Assembly: GCA_936450465.1 (NCBI GenBank)
Contig: OW388300.1
Location: forward strand, 21,081,232 to 21,145,231
Source of the DNA: Gibbula magus
Taxonomy: Eukaryota > Mollusca > Gastropoda > Trochida > Trochidae
Length of the DNA stretch: 64,000 nt
Direction of reading: 5' to 3'
Part shown: one piece after another, positions 44,548 to 57,110 of the stretch
Numbering within the stretch: position 1 is the stretch's first letter
Layout: every line of letters begins with the position of its first letter
Made by a program: the position numbers and the translations under genes
The notes under the pieces: model-generated
Databases searched by the model: none
Seen by the model: only the letters and a program-made list of their open reading frames with translations
What the model was told of the DNA's origin: nothing

Positions 44548-45061
44548 TGGGAAATGTGTATGCAGTGGTAGTGTAATGTAAATGCGTAAGAGTGTAGTAT
44601 GGGTGAGTGTTAACAGAGTATAGTTAATATAGGGTGTGAGAAAAGGGAGATTGATAAGTCTTCCTGTGGGGACAGTACATGATTAGTCCGAGTATATCAA
44701 TATAAGATTTATGATTTCTGTGGGGAGATAAAAGAAGGAAACTGAAAGTAATTTCGCGAGAATAATATTGAAAAGGGAAATAATGTCATTGGCTTGTCAA
44801 TATAACTCATAAAAGAGAGAGGTAGCAGACTTTGCTAACATCTTACTATTATAAATCAAAGAGTAAACATAAAGGGCGCGTGCTTATAGTGACTCCTGCC
44901 AACAGGGTTTATGATAACCTGCAGCATTTGTAAAATGCTTTAAGAAAAGTTGATAAGTTACTTATCACTACATCGTCAAAAATAAATCTGTAAAAGCAGG
45001 TTTTTAGAAAATCTTTAAAAATGCAGAAATGTTTTTTTCAATAATTGAATATATATAATCA
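44548..45061. other. spacer between L1 remnant and Tc1 remnant; no gene seen
   Basis: AT-rich, no ORF, no repeat recognised. The matching part of unit 2 would lie beyond the window. Confidence 0.5.
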
Positions 45062-45945
45062 TTGAAGCTCACGGTCAAAAGAAACGCTAACAGGTATTTT
45101 AATCTAGATTTAAGAATAAAAAAAGAAGTAAGATTAAACAAACAAAATGTTTATTCAAAAAGAACATGTGCTGATATCATATTCATAAAAAATGCAAACA
45201 ATCAGCTTCTGGTATCAACATCACAGTCTCCGATATTCGTCCGGGGGTCAAAAAGTCCAACTTCACGGTTATGACTGATTCTGGTGCAGGGAAATCGAGG
45301 CTCAATGTCACAAAACGGTTCACATTAATTACGTGTATGGCCTCCCCTTGCCATGATACACGCAGTGACCCTCCGATGCATGGAGAAAATCAAACGCCTG
45401 ACGTCATTACGTGGAATGCGCTGCCATTCTTCTTGGATAGCTTGGACAAGTTGCAGGCGGTTATGTGAAGATGGTCGTCGTTGGCGAATACAACGATCAA
45501 TAGCGTCCCAATGATGTTTGATCGCTGACATGTCAGGCGAGCATGGTGGCCACAGCAATCGCCGATGTTGTTGAGTAACTCGAGCTGTGTGCGGTATGGC
45601 ATTGTCTTGTTGAAAGATCACACCTTGTGCCTATTGTCGAATAAAGGGACAGACGACAGCACAGAGAATGTCATCGACGTAACGCTGAGCCGTAAGATTT
45701 CCATTCACGATAACCAGCGGCGTCTTCTCCTCACCAAGTATTACTCCCCAAACCATGACATTTCCTCCCCCGAAGGGCACCACTGCCTGAACGCAACATG
45801 CAGCTGTTCTCTCTCCCCGACGGCGAGTTAACACGTACTCTTACATCCAAGAGACAGAACCGACTATCGTCAGAGAAGAGTACCTTCTGCCACTGACGTC
45901 GCTGCCAACGTAACACCGTCCTTGCCCATTTCAGTCTTTCATAGG
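45062..45945 (-). pseudogene. Tc1-like transposase, 5'-truncated
   Basis: Minus strand: RLKWARTVLRWQRRQWQKV, LFSDDSRFCL (first catalytic Asp), RRRGER, FGGGNVMVWG, PLVIVNGNLTAQRYVDDIL, FQQDNAIPHTARV (second Asp), PPCSPDMSAIKHHWDAI, RRVTACIMARGGHTRN. In the usual IEHLWD block the catalytic Glu is Lys (IKHHWD). Frame changes separate the parts. The N-terminal helix-turn-helix half is missing because unit 2 of the large duplication starts at about 45,945. A TIR-like CACGGTCAAAAGAAACGC sits near 45,068. Confidence 0.85.
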
Positions 45946-46020
45946 CGATGATGTAAGTTTCATTTAAACAATCTGAGTAAAAACTCTTTTAATCGCTTTT
46001 CATTTTCCATCATAATTTTC

Positions 46021-46268
46021 CTGATCAACTTCTAATAACTGTCCCAAAGATCAATCTCAAATCAATCGGCCAGAAATCTTTTTCGTTTGAACTCTCTCCC
46101 ATTTGACATAAAACAATCTCCATCATTAGCTGTCTTCAAATCCAGAATGTAGACTCATCTCTTATATATATCTAATATTACCTTTAGGAACGTGAAATGC
46201 GCTTTGAGCAACCTTTAGGATGGAATATAGCACAAAACAAAGGTACTTATTATTATTATTATTATTTT
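46021..46268 (+). mobile_element. 3' fragment of a non-LTR retrotransposon
   Basis: Codons 46,090-46,152 read NSLPFDIKQSPSLAVFKSRM and a stop, the typical C-terminus of jockey/CR1/L2-type reverse transcriptases, then a 3' UTR and a TTATTATTATTATTATT tail. ATTTTCC occurs at both edges, a probable target duplication. Unit 1 lacks it at about 28,628. Confidence 0.8.
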
Positions 46269-46644
46269 CCTCCTACGTCATGAAGTCTGTTCATCTGTTT
46301 AGGAAATAATTTTGATTTAGACTTGTGTCTTTAACAGTGAACTGATTGTGACAACGTTTTTAGAAAGTCAAAATATGATATTTTGTGCTGGAAATATTAT
46401 CATATTTTATTATATTCTATTACCTTCATATCATAGCATTTTCTTACACTATCATTACACTCCAATATTGCTAAATATATGATCATGTCCAGTCAATGAC
46501 CGCATCACACCTGAGCCTCCGCGATATCAAAGAACTCCAGTACCATCTTAATATAATTTTAGGTCAAGTAACGTCACATGTTGACTGAGTTTATATTTTG
46601 ATGTTGTTCATGCTAATAATGTGTTTTTATTTTTAATAATTTAA

Positions 46645-47060
46645 AGGGGTAGTACCACGTTTTTCCAAATTTTGGAACGTTTGAACTTGACATCATGGCG
46701 ACAGATCCTTTGTTCTGATGAGTGCAGGAGGCTAAGTACCACGTTTTTTTCAAATTTTATTTTTTTAAATTTCCCATATATAATGATAGTTTATGTCATT
46801 TATATTTATTTTAAAGGATAAAACAGCTTATTACACAAACTAATTATCCGTAGTGGTAATAACGGTGTTGCATATAACGCAATAATTGCATGGGGGGGCC
46901 ATTTTATTGTGAACACATTTTATTATTTCGAATGACAAAAACGATTCCCATGGCTATACTATTTTTCCTAAGAGAGAAGGGTGTTTTACTATTGGTGACA
47001 TTATTTTGCAAATACATTTCATCGACTTCTTTGAGCAAAAAAACCCGTGTTATTGTCCCT
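46645..47060. mobile_element. MITE, TTAA-type, CAGTAGCAC family (copy 2)
   Basis: TTAA at 46,641-46,644 and 47,061-47,064. Ends AGGGGTAGTACCACG and AGGGACAATAACACG (inverted reading). Unit 1 has one TTAA at the same point (about 28,993), an empty site. Diverged reverse complement of 5619-5970. Confidence 0.85.
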
Positions 47061-47064
47061 TTAA

Positions 47065-50000
47065 ACACTACCTGTAAAAGTGATTATCATTCATTCACGT
47101 TTACCAATAGAAGTTATTTTTTGTTTATATAGAAAGAAAGCTGAGTGAAAATTACCACAAAGACATGACAGAGATGATACTTTTAACACGTTCTTTGTGG
47201 TAAGTCCCTCGTGTTTTCTTCAGTAAAAGAAAACAAAGTGAACTTGAATTGTGTTGATAAATGAATATTATCACTAACACGATTATCATTTCACTGATGA
47301 AGTTAATAATCCATTAAATAACTTATTGTTTAATTCATCCATGAAAGTGTTTAAAAGCTTATCAAACAAGTATTTTATACGATTATGGGTTACCAATTTT
47401 GCACAACATTGTCATTACAAATGTTCAATAATAACGTTGTTTCATGAACATTCTTCATGACATTAAAGAGGCATCCATTGTGTTTCAAAAACTTTTATTT
47501 GGCTTCAATACGGGCCAAAATACCATATGTGCAGATTTCAATTCAAATAAGTTCACTCAACTTGTATATTCATCGACAATTGACAAATATATCATAATTA
47601 CTAGTTTTCAATGAAAATCTAGAACTATCATTATACATGTGCAGAAACAGAAACTCAACGTCCCATTTACATACATAGTAGTTATATGACCTATTAAAAT
47701 GTATTCACCCAAATTTTCTTTTTGCCTGTTGTAGTTTCCCAAATTACTTTTGACTAATTGACGCGCGTCATTTGCGATGCATTGTCCGGTTTTCGATAAA
47801 AAATCACTAGTTGTACCTTTATAACGTCTCTAAACTGTGATCATAAAAAAGATGATTTTGGCAGCAGCCAGTACTCAATAATTAACTATATTTATACCGT
47901 TTGGTAATTTTGACCCCTAACAATACAATGGATCTTAGCGTGTAAGTTTGTTTTGTTTTTTTTAAATAATGGTGAATTTTATAGAATAGAATATAAATTT
48001 ATAGAAAGTATGTAAGTACAAGGTGATGTCATCATAACGTGACATCTTCGACTTTGAATTGATGCGAATCCTTTGTGTAGGATGTCACCAGAATACCATA
48101 TTTTACTCTTCGATCTGGCCTGGCTAAGAGGTTAATGTTTCAACAATTTCAAATCAAGTTTATTTTTCTTTATGGCACATGTTGTCAGTATGTTTATTTT
48201 TGTTGGTATCGTTTTCTTTTATCCCTCAGTGTATGTATACGAAAATACGAATGTATGAAATTTACACAAACATGACCCCTACCATGTTTAAAATGTTGTA
48301 AATGTGTGCTGAACCATTTATTTATTTTTCATTATTGTATTATATGTCGATGAACAGTTTTGGGGAATTTTTTAAATTTCAATTTTACATGTTTAATTTT
48401 TTGGACTAATTTCCCAACCTATTCAGCTTTTGAATACGACATCGAAAACTAGCAAAAACAGACTTTGAAAATTATGCATATGATGAAAACAACTGAGTGA
48501 TATATTTTTTTTTTGCCTGTCAGATTACATATATAAACAATTCCTTGGAGTAGAATTTCTCTACCTGTCTCTTCCTTTATATGAATGTAAACAACATTTA
48601 AAAAGATGAAGTATGGCAATATTTATCTTAGTTATTATCCAAGTCTTCGTAATGATGTACCAGTGATGGCCACAGCAGAAATATTAAAATTCTCATTTTT
48701 ATATTTTCATGTTAGGAAAATTCTTGTCCCTGAAAACAATAATTAGTTGAATTGAATTTTAGTTGACAAGTAATTACAACTTCAGTTTGTTTTCCGAGAA
48801 ACCATGTGTATCGAATTCCAAGCTTAATTGCCTCATTTAGGCATTATTTAGAATTTCATGTTGACTTTTTAAAACAAATGGTATGATCAGAATTGTTAGA
48901 ATATTTCTGTGACGTTTAAATCAATAATATATATTCAAGCTGTAACATGAGAGTGAAGTACACCTAATGCCATCATTGAAAAAACAGCTTTTTTGTCTGG
49001 GAATATCTTTACATTATCAAATGTTGAGGTATTTCCATAACTAAACCATAAAAAAGACGTACATGTAAAATATACACGTCTTCTTTGGCTTTTGGTATCT
49101 TTACATTCTCAGATTTTGAGGTTTCTACTAAGTCAAGGAATTAAAATAGAGTTTAGTTAATATCTAGAATATATTAACATAATTTGTGAATTATAAGTTT
49201 ACCAAACTAAAACGGTAAATATACATACCATCTCAATAAAAAAAAACATTCACCGTTTTAGACGGAAGGTATGGATACGTTTTTGAGAAACATCTGATGG
49301 TTTATTAACATTTCTTAAAAACAGTTTTACCATGTCATTCATAGTTAGCGCGGTATATGTGGTGCTTAAGTCAATATTTTGAAAACAACTTTACAACATT
49401 TTCCCAATATAAGCGCCGGGGGACCAACAGGACAGGTTGGTTTTTAACATATGCCGTCGGCCACCATGCTTTATCTGTTCACAACTTGTCGTCCAGAACA
49501 GTTGAATCGTAAAAAAATGAGAAAGAACAAATTTAAAACAATGAATCATATGTGCATGTATATAAACAGCATGGAATCCCCCTCCCCCTCCGACACCCCC
49601 GGCTAGGTTATGATGAGTTAAAAAGATGCAATGCGTACATCAGCTGCTACTTTTAAAAGTGCACTGGTGGTTCTATCGGGTTATTTTATGTGGAAACGAA
49701 ATTTGAGAGGATATCCCTGTTTTCACATATATGTTATTAATACATGATTAAAACACAGTCAAACTGAAAGATACGAATGGACTAAGCACAAAGTTTAGAA
49801 TGCAGCAAGAGTTTTTGCTCTCAATCTTACCGTTGGGAATGACATTGCATCAAACGCTCAGTAACTCGGTGAAAATAACGTGTTCGTAACGATGCACAGT
49901 GAATTTATACTCACATGGCAAACATAACCGAATGGAAAGCCATCTTAACGGCGATGTTCATCTAAAACTTACATTTAATGAGTTTTAGCTTGTTTAAACA

Positions 50001-50770
50001 TTCCGACGACGAGAAACATGGGAATGGCGGCCCCCCATGACATGACGTCATTCAAAGGACGGATATCACTCATCTCATGGTCTCGAGCAGGGAGATGTTA
50101 TATTACGTACGCTTCGATCAGCATGACTAGTGTTACTGGTTTCACAATACCGAACATCAAGGATTATAGAATGATTTGATTTTAAAAGCGTAAATATTTA
50201 ACCTCGCAATATTATGAACTTATAGAGGCTGTGACATAGTTGATATTACTCCGCTGTTCCGTTCCTTTATAGGGACAACAGAAATATATTTTAAAATATA
50301 ATAAATCGTATGAAATACATGTTGGTAATAAATAGGATACATAACTCGTTCCTCTTTCATATCAAGTTTATATCCCTCGTGAAATAATTTTGGTTTGTCT
50401 CTCGCCAATGTTCGAGACAAAGCAAAATAATTTCACTCGGGACATAAACTTGATATGAAAGAAGCTCCTTATATATCCTATAATTATCTTCCTAGTGACT
50501 ATACAGTCAATTACCCGAGTGCATGTTCAAGTGTGCAGTTGAGTAATATATAATTTGACACAATTGCAGACAATGAATAATCTAAGAATGAACATCAACT
50601 CTTCTTTACATGACTAACTGCAATACAGGCTTACTCGTTCACCAGTGGGGACATATAAACTTGCCAACAAAATGGATAGAAACATTAGCATGATTGAACT
50701 GATGAACAGAAGGAAATACAATCCCAAAGTGAATTGTAATCTATCACATACCATCAACCCACTCCTGAAT
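47065..50770. other. unit 2, left part: no gene recognised
   Basis: Counterpart of 29.0-33.1 kb. Includes the foldback at 50,354-50,461. Short open frames only. Confidence 0.55.
50354..50461. repeat. foldback, 48-bp arms (unit 2)
   Basis: Same as 32,670-32,777 with a few substitutions in the arms. Confidence 0.7.
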
Positions 50771-50775
50771 AGAAA

Positions 50776-50990
50776 CCTCAGTTGGTAGAGGGTCCAGGAT
50801 GTCCGTGTTCGAGCCTTGCCTTGTCGCACCAAAATGCATCAAACGTTTCCACGCTTCCAAAAAAGGGCATATTTAGGACAAAAAGAGTTTAAAAAATCAT
50901 GACAGTTGTTTACATCCCAGTCTTCAGAGTTTTATTTGAGATGCTCAGACGCCCATTCATCTTCTAAGCAGGTCTCCTCCCGGCAGTTTT
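50776..50990 (+). repeat. tRNA-derived SINE head (family 1), unit 2
   Basis: A-box-like CCTCAGTTGGTAG and B-box GTTCGAGCC (50,807-50,815). Counterpart of 33,166. Confidence 0.6.
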
Positions 50991-51025
50991 AAGTCATGCA
51001 AGTCTCCTTACTACAAATCAAATGA

Positions 51026-51190
51026 TGTAGCTCAGTTGGTAGTGGGTCAAGAATCTCATGCTTGTCACACCAAAACCATTAAGCGCTTTGAGTTGATACT
51101 TCTTGCAGTGTTGCCGGCCGGATAAAATACGATTCAAAACTGGGCACTTACTGAGGACAAAAGAGTTATAAGAAATGTGACAGCTGTTTA
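51026..51190 (+). repeat. tRNA-derived SINE head (family 1), unit 2
   Basis: A-box TAGCTCAGTTGG at 51,028, the closest of the copies to a canonical tRNA A box. B box degenerate. Counterpart of 33,417. Confidence 0.55.
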
Positions 51191-51199
51191 CATACTTAT

Positions 51200-51690
51200 C
51201 ACAGTTTTCAGAGATATCACTGAGACGTTCAGATCTTCTAAGCAGGTCCCCTCTCGACAGTTACAAGTCATGCAAAAATGTCCATGAAGTCCAAGTAACT
51301 GTATATGTTCCCATTTACCACGCCATGGCATGAAGATACATTTAGGATCTGCAAGGGTTCACCACATGGTACTCAACTACATCCATCTCCTTCAGCTACC
51401 AGGAACGGCATAGTACGGTCGGTAGCTTGTGGGTGGTGCTTTTGGAGATAGAGATCCGTTTCCAACGATGGGCTCTCAATTTTCTCATCTGTGAAAACTT
51501 TTAACATGTAGCAGAGCTTGAGTGCAAAGCCACACTGAATTTCATCGCAGTTCAACTGATGGTCCGAGCTGATGTTCTTAGGTTCACTGTAAAACATAGG
51601 CACATTGGTGTTGTAGGCTTTCTTCCTGCAATACCACCCGTCTTGATGTCCATGAACTATTCCTGAAAGTGTCTTTAAATCCCAAATCAT
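51200..51690 (-). pseudogene. Cys-rich ORF module, copy 3 (longest N-terminal part)
   Basis: Open from MIWDLKTLSGIVHGHQDG through WYCRKKAYNTNVPMFYSEP, KNISSDHQLNCDEIQCGF, ALKLCYMLKVFTDEKIESP and YLQKHHPQATDRTMPF to a stop at 51,373 (105 codons). The downstream Cys cluster lies in the continuation with small frame errors. The QCGFALKLCYMLKVF segment is deleted from the copy at 37.7-38.1 kb. It lies on the 3' side of a ghost locus, as the other copies lie 3' of genes. Confidence 0.45.
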
Positions 51691-51699
51691 TTAATCTTA

Positions 51700-52245
51700 C
51701 AAGTTTAAAATGTTGAGTAACACTGGAGACCTATGTCAGTTCTGCTTGATGTTCAAATACTGTGTTTTTTTAATCAAATCAACGTCGAAGTTCTTTTGTG
51801 AGGGTCATTGATAGGCCTGTTTCTTAAAAGGGTGGATATTATTTGAGACGGCTTACCAAGAGAATTAATCCTGGTAATTAAATCTACTGTTAGTAACTAC
51901 CTCCAATTTTGAACAGTGAAAACGTGTAAACTTACGGTAGAATAGGTATATGGTCTTATACCCCACCTACGGTAGAGTGTAAATGGATACTTTTTCAAAA
52001 TATGTCTAAACAAATACAGCTGTAAACAACGCTCACCCCGTGCTGCGTTGTATGGTTACCCATGTTCGGGGTTTGAAATCTAATTGATATGGCCCAATGA
52101 CGGTATTGTCAACGAAGACGCACGTGCAACTCGCTGAAATGTACAGCTAACGCCATAAACTGCATGGTTAATGTCAATATGGCCAAAGTGTAGAGAAAAC
52201 AGAAGTAAGTTTCAGTATGTTAAGACATTTTGCACCTAAGATCAA
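51700..52245. other. non-coding block, mostly absent from unit 1
   Basis: Part of a roughly 790-bp stretch (51,460-52,245) that unit 1 lacks. No ORF; a short inverted motif CTTACGGTAGAATAGG / CCCACCTACGGTAGAG pair near 51,930-51,975. Confidence 0.4.
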
Positions 52246-52519
52246 ATAACATTTATATATAAAAATAAATGTTTGATATTATATCACGCATTATAAGAAC
52301 TATGAAAACAAATGTTTCAACTGGCCTCGTGGTCGTTCTTTCGGCCAGAAAGCAACAGGACACAGGTTCATTTATAAAGTATCATTATTTAGATTTGGAA
52401 ATTTAGAAAGTTGACTCCATTGATTTCCCAGTTGTGTAGGTATAGGTATATTAAAAAAGAGAAGGTGTATCGGCTAATACACCTACACTTGTAACAAAAG
52501 AAACCATAGCAACGAGACC

Positions 52520-52770
52520 TAAAATTGGTTATAAATAAGCATTTCTGTTATAAATTCATGAAAATGCTAATACGATATGTGACAACTGTGTTAACGGACA
52601 TTTAGATCTACTTGTAAATAAGTGCGGCTAGCCATGTTTATGTATAGCCGTTTCTTCCGAGCTTACTTTTCATATGTTTCTGAATACAGCAATGGGCTGT
52701 TTAAATCTTGAAACGTTTTGTTAGAGATACTCCTTCATTGTTCAATTAATAAATGAAACAAGTAACTTGA
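52520..52770 (-). pseudogene. 'ghost' propeller locus without CDS (unit 2)
   Basis: Same join as near 34,245: the conserved 5' flank runs to ATGGCTA at about 52,633, followed directly by 3'-flank-like text. It shows that the CDS-less state predates the large duplication. Confidence 0.7.
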
Positions 52771-53696
52771 ATGTGAATGTTAAACAATGAGTCATATTTT
52801 GTTTCATGGATGAAACTACAATAGCCTATGACACATCCAACATTGATTCATTGCTAAGCGTTATAGTTTTTGAGGAAAAGAAGAAACTTAATAATGCAAA
52901 TGAAAAAAAGCTAAATCAGTATTTAGAAAATTAAAGACGAGCTCTGGTGTTTAACCATGCAATAATGACGAGAACAATTAATTTCCTTCTATGACTAATT
53001 CATACAGAAAAACGGGTGGAGGGATTTAGTGAGGATAGTTACAAGCTAAAGATACAAAAACACACAAATTCATAGCAATTAACTTTTAAACCAGCAATGC
53101 AAGTGACATAAATAAGAAAAAGCATGATATTAGATAAAGATAATTCATTAATAAGAGAACTTTTGTGAACTTTTTGAAAAGGCAAGGATATCCAAAAATG
53201 ACAGTTCTGTTGCAAACTAAGATTTGTAAGGGCATTTAGACGTGGCATGCATAAGAACAGGAAGCTTTTTCTGGAAAACAACTTCTGTAAATGAAAACAC
53301 GCGATTATACACGATAATTATTGTTTGTTTTACAATTTCAAAAAAGCCAAATTGCCTCCCTCGATTTATCAATCGAATCACTTACATCTTCAATAACGCC
53401 TACAAACTATTGTTTATTAAGCAAACAAGTATTTGTCCCCCTCATGTTTGCATTACAAATCCTCAGTGTAAACCATTCAGGCATTCTGCCATCGTTTTGT
53501 TTGCTTTTTAAATGTGTCATATTTTGTTATTCCTTTTGAAAAACTCTCCGGGAGAATGTTGGTGAGAGTACATTAGCAGCAATGCCACTGCTGTCTCTCT
53601 AAGAGCATCAGACAATATACGAGCCCTAATCAAATCTCCTCCTCGAAAGTGAACAAAGTCAGTATATATGATAGTATTTTTATATGCCACGGGTGG

Positions 53697-54030
53697 GTTG
53701 GGGTAGTGCAGCGGTTAGTGTGCTCAGTTCGAACCCCATCAGGGGCTCGGTAACCTTATAAACAGCCAGGAAGGTTGGGTGTTATGCTACACTGTATCGT
53801 TGTAGTACCACCCTTGACCAGCTAGTTCCAGCCGAAGGTCGTAGGTTCCACCGCAATGCTACCGTCTTCCTTCCTCAGGATAATGCAAACAGCCTATTAA
53901 ATCTACTTAGTAGAGGGACGCTCCAAAAGCATCACAAAATATCATTGAAACGGTCAAATAGAACTTGCCTGATCAAAGTCTGGTCCTGACATCCTGGCAA
54001 CACCTTCACCATGAAGTGATTATTATTATT
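53697..54030 (+). repeat. tRNA-derived SINE, family 2, unit 2
   Basis: GTAGTGCAGCGG A box, GTTCGAACC B box, ATT-rich tail near 54,025. Counterpart of 35,309-35,635. Confidence 0.6.
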
Positions 54031-54532
54031 AGACACTGTCTCCCGACATGCCCAACATTAAACACCTATTAGCAGCAGCAGCTGTTATTCCTTACATTCC
54101 ATCTGATGAAGGAGTCAGTACACACTCCAAAACGATGGGGAACGTTTAGGTCTCTAAGAAATAATAATTAAACTAATCGATTGGCTGTAATTTGTTGAGT
54201 ATGTAAGGAGATACATATATATGCTTCATGGCGTAATGGACAGTGAGTTAAACAATAGCAGCATATTAAAGCGCTACTTCCTCAAAGGTTGTGCTGAATC
54301 AGAAGACACAATGTATGCACCGTTATCTTATAATAATGTCATGCTACAACGCTGACTTGTAACTCCTCAACAACTTAAATGATTGGTGACGTTGCCAATC
54401 CTCATTTGAAAACATCTTCAATGTGATTTTGAAGTCATCAGTAACATGTCATGGCTTAATACAAATAAATTACATGAAGCTGGTAAGTTAAATATTTATT
54501 ACAGACAACAAAAGCGACATTCATATCAACGA

Positions 54533-55618
54533 CAAAAAAAGCCTGAAAGTATTTAAACTACTATTTTGTTTGAAACACACAGCAAAGAAACTAGCCAACT
54601 TCGACTAATATTGTCCTCTTCTTTTGCTAATTTTATGATGTGTGGATCTATGAGAGATCTAGATAATACCGTTTCAACATCATTATATCATCCCAGTTCT
54701 TCAGCTGTCAGTGAACGTCATATCATTTCACATACCAAGACACATGCCTCTATTGCCACTTACATCAACGAGCTACAGTTACATCTTTAGGACGAGCCTT
54801 GACCAAGGCACAACTTTCCCATTAACAAGCTGGGTAATATTTTAAACCTTAATAGGCAGAATCATCACTTTGGATTTGATAGACATTCTCTCTAATGTGT
54901 TGTAATTCATACCAATAACTTAGTTACCAAGATCATAACTTTACCAATCACTTTACCAACCACTCCTATAAACAAACCTTGACAAGCAGAATCACCAACC
55001 TGGACTTGATGGATGTTCTCCCCAATGTGTTGTAGGTCATCCCGATAACTCTGAGTTACATAGATAATTCCATTGGCACGAGTGACAACTTGCTCGTTGT
55101 GAACTACTTATGGCACCAGACATCCTCTCCAGATCACAGCTACCGAGATCACATCAAATTCACATCAAATTCAAACAACAAGACCATCACAATTTCCAAC
55201 ACAAATGCTAGATATAAACGAATGAAAATGAAGACTCAACTGACCTCCTCTCTGGTCAGTTATGATTGTTTATGAATCTAAAGTGAGACCCTGTTCTTTA
55301 GATATAATGATAATACGGTTACAACACCAGTGTAGGTTGACGAAAGAATTTTAAAATAAAAATCACTTCTAACATCTAAAACAGCATCTATATAACAAGT
55401 GTCTTCAGTCACATGCCTACATGATCATCTTCCTAATATTAGGATAACTTCACCAATTTGGCAGCTTTCATCCATGGCACTGCCAGAGCTTCTCATCAAA
55501 GAAACCTGCCACCCTGCATCAGATAAATCTGTACAGTCATAGATATCCTGCAGTCAGAATATTCACTGATCTGCACCAAATGCGAATACCTTACTCGACT
55601 CTAAAAACGAATGTCACC
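54533..55618. other. 1.09-kb block present only in unit 2
   Basis: Unit 1 joins the two sides at about 36,135 (CAACGACAATCAACC). The block contains two diverged copies of a module GCAGAATCA...TTGAT-x-GA-x-(A/G)TTCTC-x-x-x-AATGTGTTGTA that resembles the shared flank (GAAGAATCATCATTTCTGAC). It may be a deletion in unit 1 between such repeats rather than an insertion. No credible ORF. Confidence 0.5.
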
Positions 55619-56398
55619 GACAATCAACCACGTCCAGTAACTAAGAATATTGCCATACCCAGTCAAAACCTCTAAACCTCAGCAAGAAGAATCATCATTT
55701 CTGACTTCATCAACATTCTCCTCGATCGGCTGATGTTCAAACGGATGTTATTCTTGTTTTTAATAGTTATAATTTAAGTTTGTGAATACAATAATGAAAT
55801 ATCATTACTCTCATTATAAAATGATCATGACTAGTTCCGATCTCTGAACCCTTCACTTTCTTACCAACTCTGCTTCAATATGACCAGTCATGATTCTTTG
55901 TCATTATTGACCTTGTGTCCTTGTGCCCTTGTGCAAAGTAATGTGCTCCCCTCACATAGCAGTTGAAACATCAGCAGTAAACAGCTTCGATTCCTTATAA
56001 ACCAAATATTCCAATTATCTTAATATAATATCTTAACGGTTCATAAGTGTAGTCAAAACCCCATAGTACGGTCAACACTCCCTTCATCCCCCAACTTTTC
56101 ACTCGTCATACAATTAACATAACATCTGATATGGTTTGGATCCTTCATGGCAAGCCAAAGTACTCATGTTGCCGTTGTGTTATTTTAATATTTCCGATAT
56201 CGTAGTTAATACAGATAAAATGCAATGTATGATTAATTATTTCTGGGGATTTCTGGGGATATATCAACCTACACACAAAATTGATGGGAAAATGAACATG
56301 ATTAAACTAATTTAAGGAAATACGATCCCAGAGAGTAAAACTACAACTATAATCTAACCACATATTGGTCAACCAACTCTCCTTACTACAAATCAAAT

Positions 56399-56584
56399 GA
56401 TGTAGCCCAGTTGGTAGAGGGTCCAGAATGTCTTGCTTGTCACACCAAAACCATTAAGTGCTTTGAGTTGATGCTTGGCATTAAAAGGATAGAACTTTCT
56501 TGCAGTGTTGCCGGCAGGAAAAAATACGATTCAAAACTGGGCACGTACTGAGGACAAAAGAGTTATGAGCAATGTGACAGCTGT
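56399..56584 (+). repeat. tRNA-derived SINE head (family 1), unit 2
   Basis: A-box TAGCCCAGTTGG at 56,403. Counterpart of 36,961. Confidence 0.55.
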
Positions 56585-56616
56585 TTACATACTTATCACA
56601 GTTTTCAGAGATATCA

Positions 56617-57110
56617 TGATAACATGTTTATGAAACGCGTGAATGGCATCGGTATTTAACGATGCCATTCACGAGTTTAATAAGAATGTTATCAAACGGA
56701 ACCGAGTTTAGTATTTTATTTATTACTCAATGATGTAAATAATGCTGAATTGCAAGAAAATCGTTTTTAGCGACGCTCACTTGCAAGTAGGTCACCTGCT
56801 ATTGCAGTCGTGCGGCTAACATTGTGACGTCAAACAAAAACAATTATGACGTCACCCTCTCATTATGACGTTACAGCAGCACGAAGTGGTATCACACATT
56901 GTGTGTAACCAACTGATTGTTATCTAATGAGTGATCTCACCACGGTTGAGTAATAATATAAAATACTAAACTCGGTCCTGTTTCATAACATGTTTTTGAA
57001 ACTCGTGAATGGCATCGTCAATGGCAATGGCTTTCGCCTGTTAAAATACCAAACCATCCACTCGTTTAATAAACATGTTATCAAACGGGACATCGTTTGG
57101 TATTCTATAT
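56617..57110. mobile_element. CRE-bearing MITE (copy 3), unit 2
   Basis: Same element and same 32-bp flanking repeats (56,585-56,616 and 57,111-57,142) as 37,178-37,671. Both TGACGTCA sites and the TGACGTTA are kept. Confidence 0.8.

Noticed and set aside
54566..54790. 74-codon ORF in the unit-2-only block
   Set aside because: No recognisable domain and no counterpart; likely chance.
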